From assembly GCA_029255685.2 (NCBI GenBank), contig CM055312.2, positions 48,270,202 through 48,334,201 on the forward strand: 64,000 bases of DNA. Reading direction: 5' to 3'. Position numbers and translations under genes: made by a program. The notes under the pieces were generated by a model that was given only the letters and a program-made list of their open reading frames with translations, was not told the origin of the DNA and did not search any database. Source of the stretch: Silene conica (lineage: Eukaryota; Streptophyta; Magnoliopsida; Caryophyllales; Caryophyllaceae). Below are positions 10,888 to 23,162 of this stretch, piece after piece; position 1 is the first letter of the stretch; the number at the start of each line of letters is the position of its first letter.

Positions 10888-11441
10888 TGTAACACCCGAA
10901 GAGTATGAGAGGAAAGTTGTCCCACATCGGTAGAATGTGAGGCTTGTGATATGTTTATAATAACTTCCACCCACCACTTAAGTAACAAGACCTTGTGCTT
11001 TTGGGCTTAAGTGAGGACAAATAATGGGACCAAAGGCATACCTCTCATATTATTGGGTGTGTGTTACGACTGTGGTGGGTCGGGTTGTTACAAATGGTAT
11101 CAGAGCGACCCTGCGACCGTGTGGTGTGCCTGTGGTCGGGAGTACCCGGGTCACCAACCTAGAGGGGGAGGATTCTGGGCTTGGCTGCGGTCAAGTTTGA
11201 GGCACAACGAGGACGTTGTGTTCTTTAAGTGGGGGAGTTTGTAACACCCCAAGAGTATGAGAGGAAAGTTGTCCCACATCGGTAGAATGTGAGGCTTGTG
11301 ATATGTTTATAATAACTTCCACCCACCACTTAAGTAACAAGACCTTGTGCTTTTGGGCTTAAGTGAGGACAAATAATGGGCCCAAAGGCATACCTCTCAT
11401 CTTATTGTGGGTGTGTTACGACCGTGGTGGGTCGGGTTACA
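10888..11441 (+). mobile_element. Intact TRIM element in the gypsy leader
   Basis: This is a 554-bp miniature LTR retrotransposon. LTR1 is 10888-11092 and LTR2 11240-11441, both starting TGTAACACCC and ending TTACA. The PBS TGGTATCAGAGC (11095-11106) matches the 3' end of initiator tRNA-Met. A purine tract AAGTGGGGGAG lies at 11227-11237 just before LTR2. The element is flanked by AATAG at 10883-10887 and 11442-11446, a perfect 5-bp TSD. About five substitutions separate the ~203-bp LTRs. The 147-bp interior has no coding capacity, so movement would need proteins in trans. It lies between the gypsy gag start and the gypsy PBS. Confidence 0.95.
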
Positions 11442-11547
11442 AATAGACTACAATATAAATCCTTAGATCTACCCATCTATCATTCATTATTTGTTTATTT
11501 GGTCAAGTTAAGGTTGGGGGTCACATGAGTGCGTCGGGAGCAATAAT

Positions 11548-11559
11548 GCTCTGATACCA
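11548..11559 (-). other. Gypsy primer-binding site (initiator tRNA-Met)
   Basis: The complement reads TGGTATCAGAGC, two bases away from the 5' LTR edge (11562). It matches the 3' end of initiator tRNA-Met, the usual primer of Tekay and most plant LTR elements. The leader between this site and the gag ATG is 10837-10887 plus 11442-11547 and has no other feature. Confidence 0.92.
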
Positions 11560-11561
11560 AC

Positions 11562-14489
11562 TGTAAAACCCCTCGCGAAACCGGAAAATTAAAACATACA
11601 AAGTACTAAAAATGTAGCGGAATTTAAACTTTTTAAACATAAACAACATGCGAGAAGAATTAAAACCGAAGCTGGAAACTGAAACTGATATAAACAAAAT
11701 AGATAAGTAACAGTTCAAAGTACTGAAAACCAAATATGTACAACAGCCTAGGATGGAACATCCCTACAGGCACCAAAAGATAACTGTATCAAAAACTAAG
11801 AGTCTAGCTAAACGATATAAGTGTAAGTCATGATGAAAGGATCATCGCTCGCTAGCTCTCGTGTGAACCCTGCCAACCTGCATGTACCTACATACATGAA
11901 AACATGTACGCCACAATCAGTGGGGAGTGACTAGAGTTCTCCTAGCCACCTTTTATAACGACACGTAACACAGAAATACAAACAGAATACTCCAGCATAT
12001 ATCAACATGTGAAGTATAAAATATCTCATCAACTGATCTCATACTATCATGCAAACTCTAATGCACGGCTCTCAACCAACTTCATAAACCGTTAGGAAGG
12101 AGAGTCGGTTTCCCTACTGGTTACCCAGTCGGGGGGTCTTTCTGTCCAACTATTTATGAAACCGATCATAGAGTCATCCAATGCCTTGGATGAACAAACT
12201 ATAACTCAAGCAATACAATCATCAACTTCATCATGCATATCTGACACTGTACCAAACTCTAGGCAAGCAGATATAAACATCAAGTAAGAGGTTCAGCGGT
12301 CAACTTAAGACATAACCCACATACCAATCATTCAGCAAGTAAAAAGGTTCTGAGGCGACATCTTAACGCATAACCTAGATACCAAGTTCACAATATCTAG
12401 CAAGGACTCAGAGGCGAAAACTCAACGCATGGACCGGCTATCAATAAGATACTAGACTCAGAGGCGAAAACTCAACGCATAGACTAGCACTCAATTCACA
12501 ATCACAAGTAAGGAACTCAGAGGCGAAAACTCAACGCATGTTCCCCTACTACATCACAAGGTACTAAACTCAGAGGCGAAAACTCAACGCATGTTCTAGC
12601 ACCAAACACCTGCACTCCGGGTAAGGTATGACAACCTGACTGCCCCGTCGTGCAGTTGCTCTACTCGTCAGACTCAGAGGCCAGCTTAAGGCATGTCCTG
12701 ACGCGATCACTCAAACATGTCTGGACTCAGAGGCGAAAACTCAACGCATGTTCCAGACACGACAAACAAACACATATAGGGCTCAGAGGCCAGCTTAAGG
12801 CATATCCCCATATATGACAAACAACTCACGTATTAAGTTCAGAGGCCAGCTTAAGGCATAACTTAATACGCAACAAAACAATATCATCAAAGTCTATGAA
12901 CTAATCTATAGTTCTACTTTCTTAATTTCTAATCAACACTTAATTGATCCCGGGAACTAAGTTGAGGGAGAGTCGGTTTCCCTTTCGGTTAGCCGACAGG
13001 GGGGGTCTCTATCCTCTCTCCATTCCCGAACCCAATATAGTGTCGCCCATCCTCCGGGGACCTCAAATACATATCAAAGATACAAGGAACGAGTTTCAAT
13101 CAAAACCGATCAACCGTCTAAAAGTTATAAACGATTTAAAAAATGAAAACAAGCTACAGGGGTCCCCAGCCGGTCGGCAGGCAGCCAGCCTACCGGCTGG
13201 TGACCTATCTCAGCCTTCCCTTTCTTTAAAACAAAAACAGCCCAAAAGGACTCCCAGCCGGTCGGCAGGTAGCCGGCTTACCGGCTGGGAACCCAATCCC
13301 AACATACATTTTACTTACCAATGAGGTTCCCAGCCGGTTGGCAGGCGGCCGGTCTACCGGCTGGCACCTCATTCCCTACCTTTACAAATTTACACAAGAC
13401 AACCCAAAAGAGGCTACCAGCCGGTCGGCAGGCAGCCGGCCTACCGGCTGGCAGCTCAAAAACCCAATTTCTCCAAAAATCTGCAAAACTACTAAAGATG
13501 CTCCCAGCCGGTCGACCGGCGGCCCATCGGTCGACCGGCGCAGAGAGCCTGATCGCGAAAAACACAATTTCAGCCTATTCAAAACTCCATTAAATCGATA
13601 CTAAGCTTAAGAATCGCAACATGTAAAGTTTACCCAACATCACAAATCACTCAATAACACTAACTAACAGCAAATCAACCCATAACAATCCTCCATACGA
13701 TTATATAATGTATCCGTCGCAAAACATGAAATTTCTGAAAATAACTTAAGAACATGTGAAACATTAACAAGGCTTGAATTCATCAAGTAACAACATTCCT
13801 AACATGTTACTAAGTCCATTAATCATCAATTTAAACAAAAATCAGAAACATTAACAAGAACACAACAAAACTTGCTATTTTAACAAAAAGGCCGAGTTAC
13901 TCGTAATCGTCACCTCAAATGCATTCCGACTCAAAGATCCTCCTCTAAGATGAAGCTATCCACTTCCGGGTCGTCTAAGCCCACACCTACATCACGAAAA
14001 ACAAGTTTAACGGACCAAAAAACGGTTTTAGGAAAAACAGCCTATTTTTCGAAGTGAAGGATTTGAAAAACGAAAGTGATAGATGGCTTGCAAATTCGAT
14101 GAGGATTCCGAAAATGTTATTATTACCTTGATTTGATGAACGGATGATGAAGAAATAAGCAAAAGAAGATGAATTTCTATGGAGGTTTGTGAAAATGGTG
14201 TTTACTGTTATTTTGTTTTGAGGATGGAGGAATGTGTCGACATATGGGTTTTATGAGGGTTCAAGGATTGTCCTTTCCGTTTAAAAGAAACGGGTTTGTT
14301 TATCTTGAACGGTTTTAAGATGTGAACTTAAGTTTACCAAGTTTGTATTCGTCTTAAGGACTTAAGGTTCTTAAGACGGATCTTACTATTTATTTAAAAT
14401 ACTTTTCGATAATTTATTAAAATATTATTTTATTACTTAAAATAATTAAACCGCTTAAAATGTCTTTTATAAAAATACGGGATGTTACA
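11562..14489 (-). repeat. 5' LTR of the gypsy element, uninterrupted
   Basis: 2928 bp, TGTAAAACCCC to GATGTTACA on the plus strand, followed by the right TSD copy TTACC. It carries the same motif array (about 12354-12860) and the same five palindromes (about 13166-13540) as the 3' LTR. It also preserves the empty site of the CACTA-1 insertion near 13709. Open frames in 12944-13604 arise from the palindromes. Confidence 0.93.
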
Positions 14490-17400
14490 TTACCGGTATG
14501 CTATAAACCACTTTCGGCCGAAAATCGGATAACCATGTAAAAGTTATTTATAGTTTTTTATAGGGTTTACAATCGAATAAGATACCTCATGATGCGATTT
14601 CGGACACGTGGTAGAAAAACAAGCTGAAAAATAACAATGGCCGCTCCGACCACCTGAAAAAGCTCGAATTGAAGGATATATAATACTCTTTTTTTAGGCC
14701 TCTGAACTCGTGAAACAAAAATTACCGAAAATTGCACGGATGCTTAATCGAGTCAGATAAAGCGGGCACAAAGATTTGCAAAAACATTAGAAGACATTTG
14801 ACGTTACCGATATGATATAAACCAATTTCGGTTGAAAATCGGATAACCGTGTAAAAGTGATTTATAGTTGTTTATAGGGTCTAGAATCGAATAAGATATC
14901 TCATGATGCAATTTCGGACACCTGGTACAAAAACTGGCTGAAAAATAAAAATGGTCGCTCCGACCACCCGAAACAGCTCGAACTGAAGGATATATAATAC
15001 ACGTTTTTTAGGCCTCTGAACTCCTGAAACAAAAATTACCGAAAATCGCACGTGTGGTTAATCTAGTCAGATGAAGCGGGCACAAAAGTTTTCAAAACAA
15101 CATAAGACATTTGACGTTACCGGTATGCTATAAACCAATTTCGGCCGAAAATCGGATAATCGTGTAAATGTGATTTATAGTTGTTTATAGGGTCTAGAAT
15201 CGAATAATATATCTCATGATGCAATTTAGGACACGTGGTAGAAAAACAGGCTTAAATTAAAAATGGTCGCTCCGACCATCTGAAACGGCTTGAATTGAAG
15301 GGTATGTAATACAGGTTTTTTAGGCCTCTGAGCTTCCGAAACAAAAATTATCGAAAATTGCAAGAATGGTTAATCAAGTCAGATAAAGCGGGCACAAAAA
15401 TTGGCAAAAACATCATAAGACATTTGACGTTACCGGTATGCTATAAACTATTTTCGGCTGAAAATCGGACAACCGTGTAAAAGTGATTTATTGTTGTTTA
15501 TAGGGTCTAGAATAGAATAAGATATCTCATGATGCGATTTCGGACACGTAGTAGAAAAATAGGCTGAAAAATAAAAATGGCCGCTCTGACCACCCGAAAC
15601 GGCTCGAACTGTAGGATATATAATACACGTTTTTTAGGCCTCTGAACTCCTGAAACAAAAATTATCGAAAATCGCACGGATGGTTAATCGAGTCAGATGA
15701 ACCGGGCACAAAAATTTTTAAAAACATTAGAAAACATTTAACGTTACCGGTATGCTATAACCCAATTTCGGCCGAAAATCGGATAACCGTGTAAATGTGA
15801 TTTATAGTTGTTTATAGGGTCCAGAATCGAATAAGATATCTCATGATGCAATTTCGGACTCGTGGTAGAAAAACAGGCTGAAATTAAAAATGGTCGCTCC
15901 GACCATCTGAAACGGCTCGAATTGAAGGGTATATAATACACGTTTTTTAGGCCTCTGAGCTCACGAAACGATAATTATCGAAAATTGCAAGAATGGTTAA
16001 TCAAGTCAGATAAAGCGGGCACAAAAATTGGCAAAAACATCAGAAGACATTTGACGTTCCCGGTATGCTATAAACCAATTTCGGCCGAAAATCGGATAAC
16101 CGTGTAAAAGTGATTTATAGTTGTTTATAGGTTCTAGAATCGAATAAGATATCTCGTGATCCAATTTCGGACACGTAGTAGAAAAACAGGCTGAAAAATA
16201 AAAATGGCCGCTCTGACCACCCGAAACGGCTCGAACTGTAGGATATATAATACACGTTTTTTAGGCCTCTGAACTCCTGAAACAAAAATTATCGAAAATC
16301 GCACGGATGGTTAATCGAGTCAGATGAAGCGGGCACAAAAATTTTTAAAAACATCAGAAAACATTTAACGTTACCGGTATGCTATAAACCAATTTCGGCC
16401 GAAAATCGGATAACCGTGTAAATGTGATTTATAGTTGTTTATAGGGTCCAGAATCGAATAAGATATCTCACGATGCAATTTCGGACACGTGGTAGAAAAA
16501 CAGGCTGAAATTAAAAATGGTCGCTCCGACCACCTGAAACGGCTCGAATTGAAGGGTATATAATACACGTTTTTTAGGCCTCTGAGCTCCCGAAATGAAA
16601 ATTATCGAAAATTGCAAGAATAATTAATCAAGTCAGATAAAGCAGACACAAAAATTTGCAAAAACATCAGAAGACATTTGACGTTATCGGTATGATATAA
16701 ACCGATTTCGGCTGAAAATCGGATAACCGTGTAAAAGTGATTTATAGTTGTTTATAGGTTCTAGAATCGAATAAGATATCTCATGATCCAATTTCGGACA
16801 CGTAGTAGAAAAATAGGCTGAAAAATAAAAATGGCCGCTCTGACCACCCGAAACGGCTCGAACTGTAGGATATATAATACACGTTTTTTAGGCCTCTGAA
16901 CTCCTGAAACAAAAATTATCGAAAATCGCACGGATGGTTAATCGAGTCAGATGAAGCGGGCACAAAAATTTTTAAAAACATCAGAAAACATTTAACGTTA
17001 CCGGTATGCTATAACCCAATTTCGGCCGAAAATCGGATAACCGTGTAAATGTGATTTATAGTTGTTTATAGGGTCCAGAATCGAATAAGATATCTCATGA
17101 TGCAATTTCGGACTCGTGGTAGAAAAACAGGCTGAAATTAAAAATGGTCGCTCCGACCATCTGAAACGGCTCGAATTGAAGGGTATATAATACACATTTT
17201 TTAGGCCTCTGAACTCACGAAACGATAATTATCGAAAATTGCAAGAATGGTTAATCAAGTCAGATAAAGCGGGCACAAAAATTGGCAAAAACATCAGAAG
17301 ACATTTGACGTTCCCGGTATGCTATAAACCAATTTCGGCCGAAAATCGGATAACCGTGTAAAAGTGATTTATAGTTGTTTATAGGTTCTAGAATCGAATA

Positions 17401-19502
17401 AGATATCTCATGATCCAATTTCGGACACGTAGTAGAAAAACAGGCTGAAAAATAAAAATGGCCGCTCTGACCACCCGAAACGGCTCGAACTGTAGGATAT
17501 ATAATACACGTTTTTTAGGCCTCTGAACTCCTGAAACAAAAATTATCGAAAATCGCACGGATGGTTAATCGAGTCAGATGAAGCGGGCACAAAAATTTTT
17601 AAAAACATCAGAAAACATTTAACGTTACCGGTATGCTATAAACCAATTTCGGCCGAAAATCGGATAACCGTGTAAATGTGATTTATAGTTGTTTATAGGG
17701 TCCAGAATCGAATAAGATATCTCACGATGCAATTTCGGACACGTGGTAGAAAAACAGGCTGAAATTAAAAATGGTCGCTCCGACCACCTGAAACGGCTCG
17801 AATTGAAGGGTATATAATACACGTTTTTTAGGCCTCTGAGCTCCCGAAATGAAAATTATCGAAAATTGCAAGAATAATTAATCAAGTCAGATAAAGCAGA
17901 CACAAAAATTTGCAAAAACATCAGAAGACATTTGACGTTATCGGTATGATATAAACCGATTTCGGCTGAAAATCGGATAACCGTGTAAAAGTGATTTATA
18001 GTTGTTTATAGGTTCTAGAATCGAATAAGATATCTCATGATCCAATTTCGGACACGTAGTAGAAAAATAGGCTGAAAAATAAAAATGGCCGCTCTGACCA
18101 CCCGAAACGGCTCGAACTGTAGGATATATAATACACGTTTTTTAGGCCTCTGAACTCCTGAAACAAAAATTATCGAAAATCGCACGGATGGTTAATCGAG
18201 TCAGATGAAGCGGGCACAAAAATTTTTAAAAACATCAGAAAACATTTAACGTTACCGGTATGCTATAACCCAATTTCGGCCGAAAATCGGATAACCGTGT
18301 AAATGTGATTTATAGTTGTTTATAGGGTCCAGAATCGAATAAGATATCTCATGATGCAATTTCGGACTCGTGGTAGAAAAACAGGCTGAAATTAAAAATG
18401 GTCGCTCCGACCATCTGAAACGGCTCGAATTGAAGGGTATATAATACACGTTTTTTAGGCCTCTGAGCTCACGAAACGATAATTATCGAAAATTGCAAGA
18501 ATGGTTAATCAAGTCAGATAAAGCGGGCACAAAAATTGGCAAAAACATCAGAAGACATTTGACGTTCCCGGTATGCTATAAACCAATTTCGGCCGAAAAT
18601 CGGATAACCGTGTAAAAGTGATTTATAGTTGTTTATAGGTTCTAGAATCGAATAAGATATCTCATGATCCAATTTCGGACACGTAGTAGAAAAACAGGCT
18701 GAAAAATAAAAATGGCCGCTCTGACCACCCGAAACGGCTCGAACTGTAGGATATATAATACACGTTTTTTAGGCCTCTGAACTCCTGAAACAAAAATTAT
18801 CGAAAATCGCACGGATGGTTAATCGAGTCAGATGAAGCGGGCACAAAATTTTTTAAAAACATCAGAAAACATTTAACGTTACCGGTATGCTATAAACCAA
18901 TTTCGGCCGAAAATCGGATAACCGTGTAAATGTGATTTATAGTTGTTTATAGGGTCCAGAATCGAATAAGATATCTCATGATGCAATTTCGGACACGTGG
19001 TAGAAAAACAGGCTGAAATTAAAAATGGTCGCTCCGACCACCTGAAACGGCTCGAATTGAAGGGTATATAATACACGATTTTTAGGCCTCTGAGCTCCCG
19101 AAATGAAAATTATCGAAAATTGCAAGAATAATTAATCAAGTCAGATAAAGCAGACACAAAAATTTGCAAAAACATCAGAAGACATTTGACGTTATCGGTA
19201 TGATATAAACCGATTTCGGCTGAAAATCGGATAACCGTGTAAAAGTGATTTATAGTTGTTTATTGGTTCTAGAACCGAATAAGATATCGCATGATGCAAT
19301 TTCAGACACGTGTTAGAAAAACACGCTGAAAAATAACAATGGCCGCTCCGACCACCCCAAACAGCTCGAATTGAAGGATATATAATACATGTTTTTTAGG
19401 CCTCTGAACTCCTAAAACAAAATCTACCGAAAATCGCACGGATGGTTAATCGAGTCAGATAAAGCGGGCACAAAAATTTGTAAAAACATCAGAAGACATT
19501 TG
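14490..19502. repeat. Satellite block 2, with 4-monomer higher-order repeat
   Basis: About 16 monomers of ~313 bp in head-to-tail order. Two monomer types alternate. Type A has AAATTAAAAATGGTCGCTCC and GAATTGAAGGGTATATAA; type B has AAAAATGGCCGCTCTGACC and GAACTGTAGGATATATAA. From about 15440 to 19200 the array repeats every 1254 bp (four monomers), shown by private variants such as TATAACCCAATT at about 15756, 17010 and 18264 and GGACTCGTGG at about 15857, 17111 and 18365. The first ~950 bp are more divergent. The 65-codon minus-strand frames are by-products. The last five bases (ATTTG) are the TR-GAG1 TSD. Confidence 0.93.
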
Positions 19503-20746
19503 TGTTGGGAAATGTGTCCTCAACAATAGTGCGATCACGTAATTAAATCTCATGACGAGAATAAACAAGGGATGATACGAAATATATTAGTCAACTGACC
19601 AACATTAATCGGTAATGATTGGCTAGCTAGAGTTTGACATTACTGTCGTATGACGGTGGTGGTCAGTTGATCCCTTTAGGTCAGACCTTTAGGACAATTC
19701 CCTTAATTGATAAACTGACCAAATGTATATTGATACGATTTGATCATATTTCTTAAACTCATATATCGAGAAATCAGAGATTAAATCTTAATGTAAGATT
19801 TATGTTTATAATTGAATCGTGTCAATTACTAAACATTGAACGATATTTTATAATATCGAAATTAGAATGAATCGGGTTATAATTAATACAAAGGTTGTAG
19901 ATCGTATTGACGATTATTGTAAATGACCATTTTATATTAGTAATTACGAATTACTTGTCACCTTGATAAATGTGATTTATTTAATTTATAGATAATATTT
20001 ATTTGATAAATATGTATATTTAAATTAAAACAATTGTATATTTTACAATGTGACATATTGTATGTCACATGACATACAATTATAAGATTGACAAAATATA
20101 AAATTAAGTCCATATTATGGCTTATGTTGGGACGGTTTGGGTGAGATATTAAGGAGTGTTTATGCTTCTTAAATAACACTCTTTAAATGTTCATTATTAG
20201 GGTGCTCTTGTAAATAGGACCTAGAGCCACCCTAAGAGCATAGAAAAGAGAAAATGTTCCCTCTTGCTTCTCCCCATACCCGGCCACCCAAGAACCAAGA
20301 CAACCCCTTTAAATATTGTGTGTGAGCTCACAAGATTAGTTAGTTCTAATTTGCATATTTTTCTAAGGTAAGAAAAGAAACAAAATCCTCTAAAATTATT
20401 ATTGTGAGAATAATAAGAATACTAATAATAATAAGATAATATTAGTATAGTAATTCTAATTAAAGAGATTAGAATTGTTTTAAGGAAAATCGATTTTAGT
20501 ACTAGCATACTCAAATTTTCGGTTCAATCAAGGGTTGTCTTGGTGCATCACAAAGGAGGTGTTCTTGTTGAATACTTGGAGGATCATCCTTGCTATTATT
20601 TGGACCGTGTGTAAGGGTTCGAAATCTCTCCTATTTCCGCATATATTAAGCATGCATAAGATCATATAATATGTTAATTAAAATGTTAATTAAAATTATG
20701 TTAGTGTGACTAAAAGTATTTGATTATGAGATAACTAAACCCAAGA
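19503..20746 (+). repeat. TR-GAG1 5' LTR
   Basis: 1244 bp, starting TGTTGGGAAATG. It ends ACCCAAGA where the partner LTR ends ACCCAACA, so the canonical terminal CA has mutated. It is AT-rich. The 73-codon minus-strand frame within it also occurs in the other LTR and is not a gene. Confidence 0.92.
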
Positions 20747-20748
20747 AT

Positions 20749-20760
20749 TGGTATCAGAGC
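20749..20760 (+). other. TR-GAG1 primer-binding site
   Basis: TGGTATCAGAGC lies two bases after the LTR and is complementary to the 3' end of initiator tRNA-Met. Confidence 0.93.
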
Positions 20761-23162
20761 AACTAGGTTGTTTGCATGCTTTCCGTTTACGTTTTTACGA
20801 AGTTATTAGGATAACAAAATAAAATTTGGAATTTCGTTTAATATAAGAGATGGCCGAAATTAATTAAGCATGAATACCTATTGTTTCTAAAATGTTTTTA
20901 GAATATTTGGAATATATTTTGCATATATATTGTTCATTGGTATTTTATTTTTCGGTTTTATTGATTTTTAATGGTTAAAACTTGTTTATTTTGGGAAAAA
21001 TAGTTAAAATCATCCTTTGGCCGAGATTTTTCAGTATGTTTTCACATGTATATCCTATGTTATGAATATGAATTTTCGTAAATTATGGACTTTTAATACA
21101 TGTGATATGAATTTTAAATGTTAAAATGCAATAAGATGAATAAAAATGGGTTTGTATAGTTATATTAGGAATTTGACTATAAAAATTTATGAGTATGTCA
21201 CATGCAATATTTAAAATGTATGTTGAATTTTCCAGAAATTTATCTCATATATTGCATTATTATAGATTTTTAATGTAAAAATCGGGTAATTAGTGACATT
21301 ATTTCGACTTTAATAGTTTTAGTTGGAATTTGGCCATAAACATTTAACACGATGTCATATATATTATTTCCAGCATGTATAAAAATTTCGAGATTTTTAT
21401 CTTATTTTATGCTTGAGAAATAATTTTAAAGGTTAAAATCGTACGATATATGACGAAAATCGTTAAAATTTGCAATAGTTGTTAAAATGGCCGGAAAATT
21501 TATCCCATAATAGTCATATATGATATGTTCATCACTAAAGTATTCTTGGGAGCCAAAAGTTTCTGTTTTTATTTAATTTTGATTTGTTAAAAGTTGCATT
21601 TAAAATTGAATAATAAGAGTCATATTTAATAATTTCGGCTCATTGGGCAATGTTCCATTTAATTTTCTGTCCATTTGATGTTCTTAAAATGTTTTGGAAT
21701 GTATAAAAATATTATTAGTATTTTATTTGCATTTATGAAATTATTTATTTAATTTTCCGACTAAAAATGCTCGTTTTAAGCGTTATTTTCGAAATAAATG
21801 TTAAAACCGTATAAATACTAATATTTTTAAAGTTCTGAAATTTTAAGAACATTCTTGAATTTTCAAAATTTGAATTTTGAAATTTTCGAAATTTTTATGA
21901 CTCTTTTTGATTTTTATATTATTTTCCCGCAAAACCGAGTTAAATACCGAACAATATTAAAATATAATAAGTTAAGTCATGTTCAAAGTTTGAGTAAGAC
22001 TAAATTTTGAAACCTAAAAGAGTTGGGATGATTAACTTAAGAGTGAATTCCGATTCACATTATGCATAGTGTTGTTAAACGTTAAAACACGCAATTCCAT
22101 AATTGATATTTAAATAGGACGATTTGGCTTAGGGTTTGCATGATAGTTCATATATTCATAAGCATTGCATATTTTTTATTAAGAATGTCATGATTTATTT
22201 ACGTAATTTTGGGAATTATGTAATATACTTAGTATGGCCTAAGTTTTTAAATCGGTATTTCCCGTAATGTAAGGGGTTACCGATTCGGTTGTAATTTTGT
22301 GATCTCGTATCACCCAATTGTAATTTATTTCTATATTATAATGTATAAAGTAGACTAGAAAAGTTGTAATTTTTGTAAATTCCGGAGAACCTTGAAGACG
22401 GTGCCATTCGGAAAGGAGTTCCGACGAAGACGGTGTTTACCTCGAAGTGCGTGCCTCGTGAAGTTCAAGGGACCAAAGGAGTTGGTTTCCGAATTTGTAC
22501 TTTTATTATTTCTTTTCTAGGAAAGGCCATATTAGGGTTTATTTTTATGCTTTTATTTGCTTTTTATATGTTTGCATGCATAGCCAAATCGTCATATATC
22601 GTCTCCTGCATTGTTCGATTTGGTCGACCTAGTCATTTATTTTATCGATAATTCACCGACTTAGTTCACTTAAACGGAGATAGATAATAATTTGACTAGA
22701 TCTCTTACATATAAATATTGAGACTTAGCCTTACCAAAAAGTATGGACCCATGAATCAATTCTTCACAAGAACGTAGGCTCGGCTATACCGGGGTACTAA
22801 TATTGTCACGTTGGGTAAGTGGGGTAATAAGATTACACCTTGAAATTTGGTCGATCTCAACGAAAGTATTCGTAACCGTAGTTGCAATAAGTTCGGGCTA
22901 AAGACGATTTTTAGAAAATTGTCCACCGGGAGTTCTAAGGTAGAACTGATTAAAAGGTTAATCCACCAAATTATACCAACACGGGTTGAATGCTATACTG
23001 TGCCCGAATTAGTATGGGTTTGGGTCTCGGGATTGTTTACTTAATTGGGTAAGAGATCATTAAGTAAATAGACAAAACTTGTTTAAAATTATTTACGAGT
23101 TTTGAAAATGACGTTGTTTTAATTCCTTCATTTTTATTGTAGTTTAATTTTCAACATCGACA
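20761..23162 (+). other. TR-GAG1 leader (noncoding)
   Basis: About 2.4 kb, AT-rich, with no credible gene. Two stretches are shared with TR-GAG2. The first is a GACGGTGCCAT...GGAAAGGAGTTCCGAC block at about 22380-22600 (counterpart about 47730-47950). The second is a block at about 22700-23060 with TTAGCCTTACCAAA (counterpart about 48050-48460). Weaker resemblance is seen in the copia leader at about 29370-30060. Conservation in a noncoding leader suggests a packaging or translation role; this is inference. Confidence 0.7.

Larger units (their letters stand above)
665..14489 (-). mobile_element. Ty3-gypsy chromovirus (Tekay/Del-like), nested host
   Basis: This is a full-length LTR retrotransposon in minus orientation. 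It is flanked by TTACC at 660-664 and 14490-14494, a perfect 5-bp TSD in satellite DNA. Both LTRs run TGTAAAACCCC to GATGTTACA on the plus strand: 665-6333 is the 3' LTR and 11562-14489 the 5' LTR. Without the CACTA insertion the left LTR is ~2929 bp, against 2928 bp for the right. The internal order is gag, zinc knuckles, protease, reverse transcriptase, RNase H, integrase and a C-terminal chromodomain-like tail, which is the Tekay/Del arrangement. Differences between the LTRs are visible (7 in the first ~200 bp), so the insertion is not recent. The coding frame is broken at several points, so this copy cannot make its own proteins. Nested guests are a CACTA element and a TRIM. Confidence 0.95.

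Noticed and set aside
15744-19076. Regularly spaced 65-codon minus-strand frames (and 60-82 codon ones in 36-43 kb and 56-64 kb)
   Set aside because: They recur once per monomer or dimer because the satellite repeats. They end and start variably with monomer substitutions and match no protein family I know.
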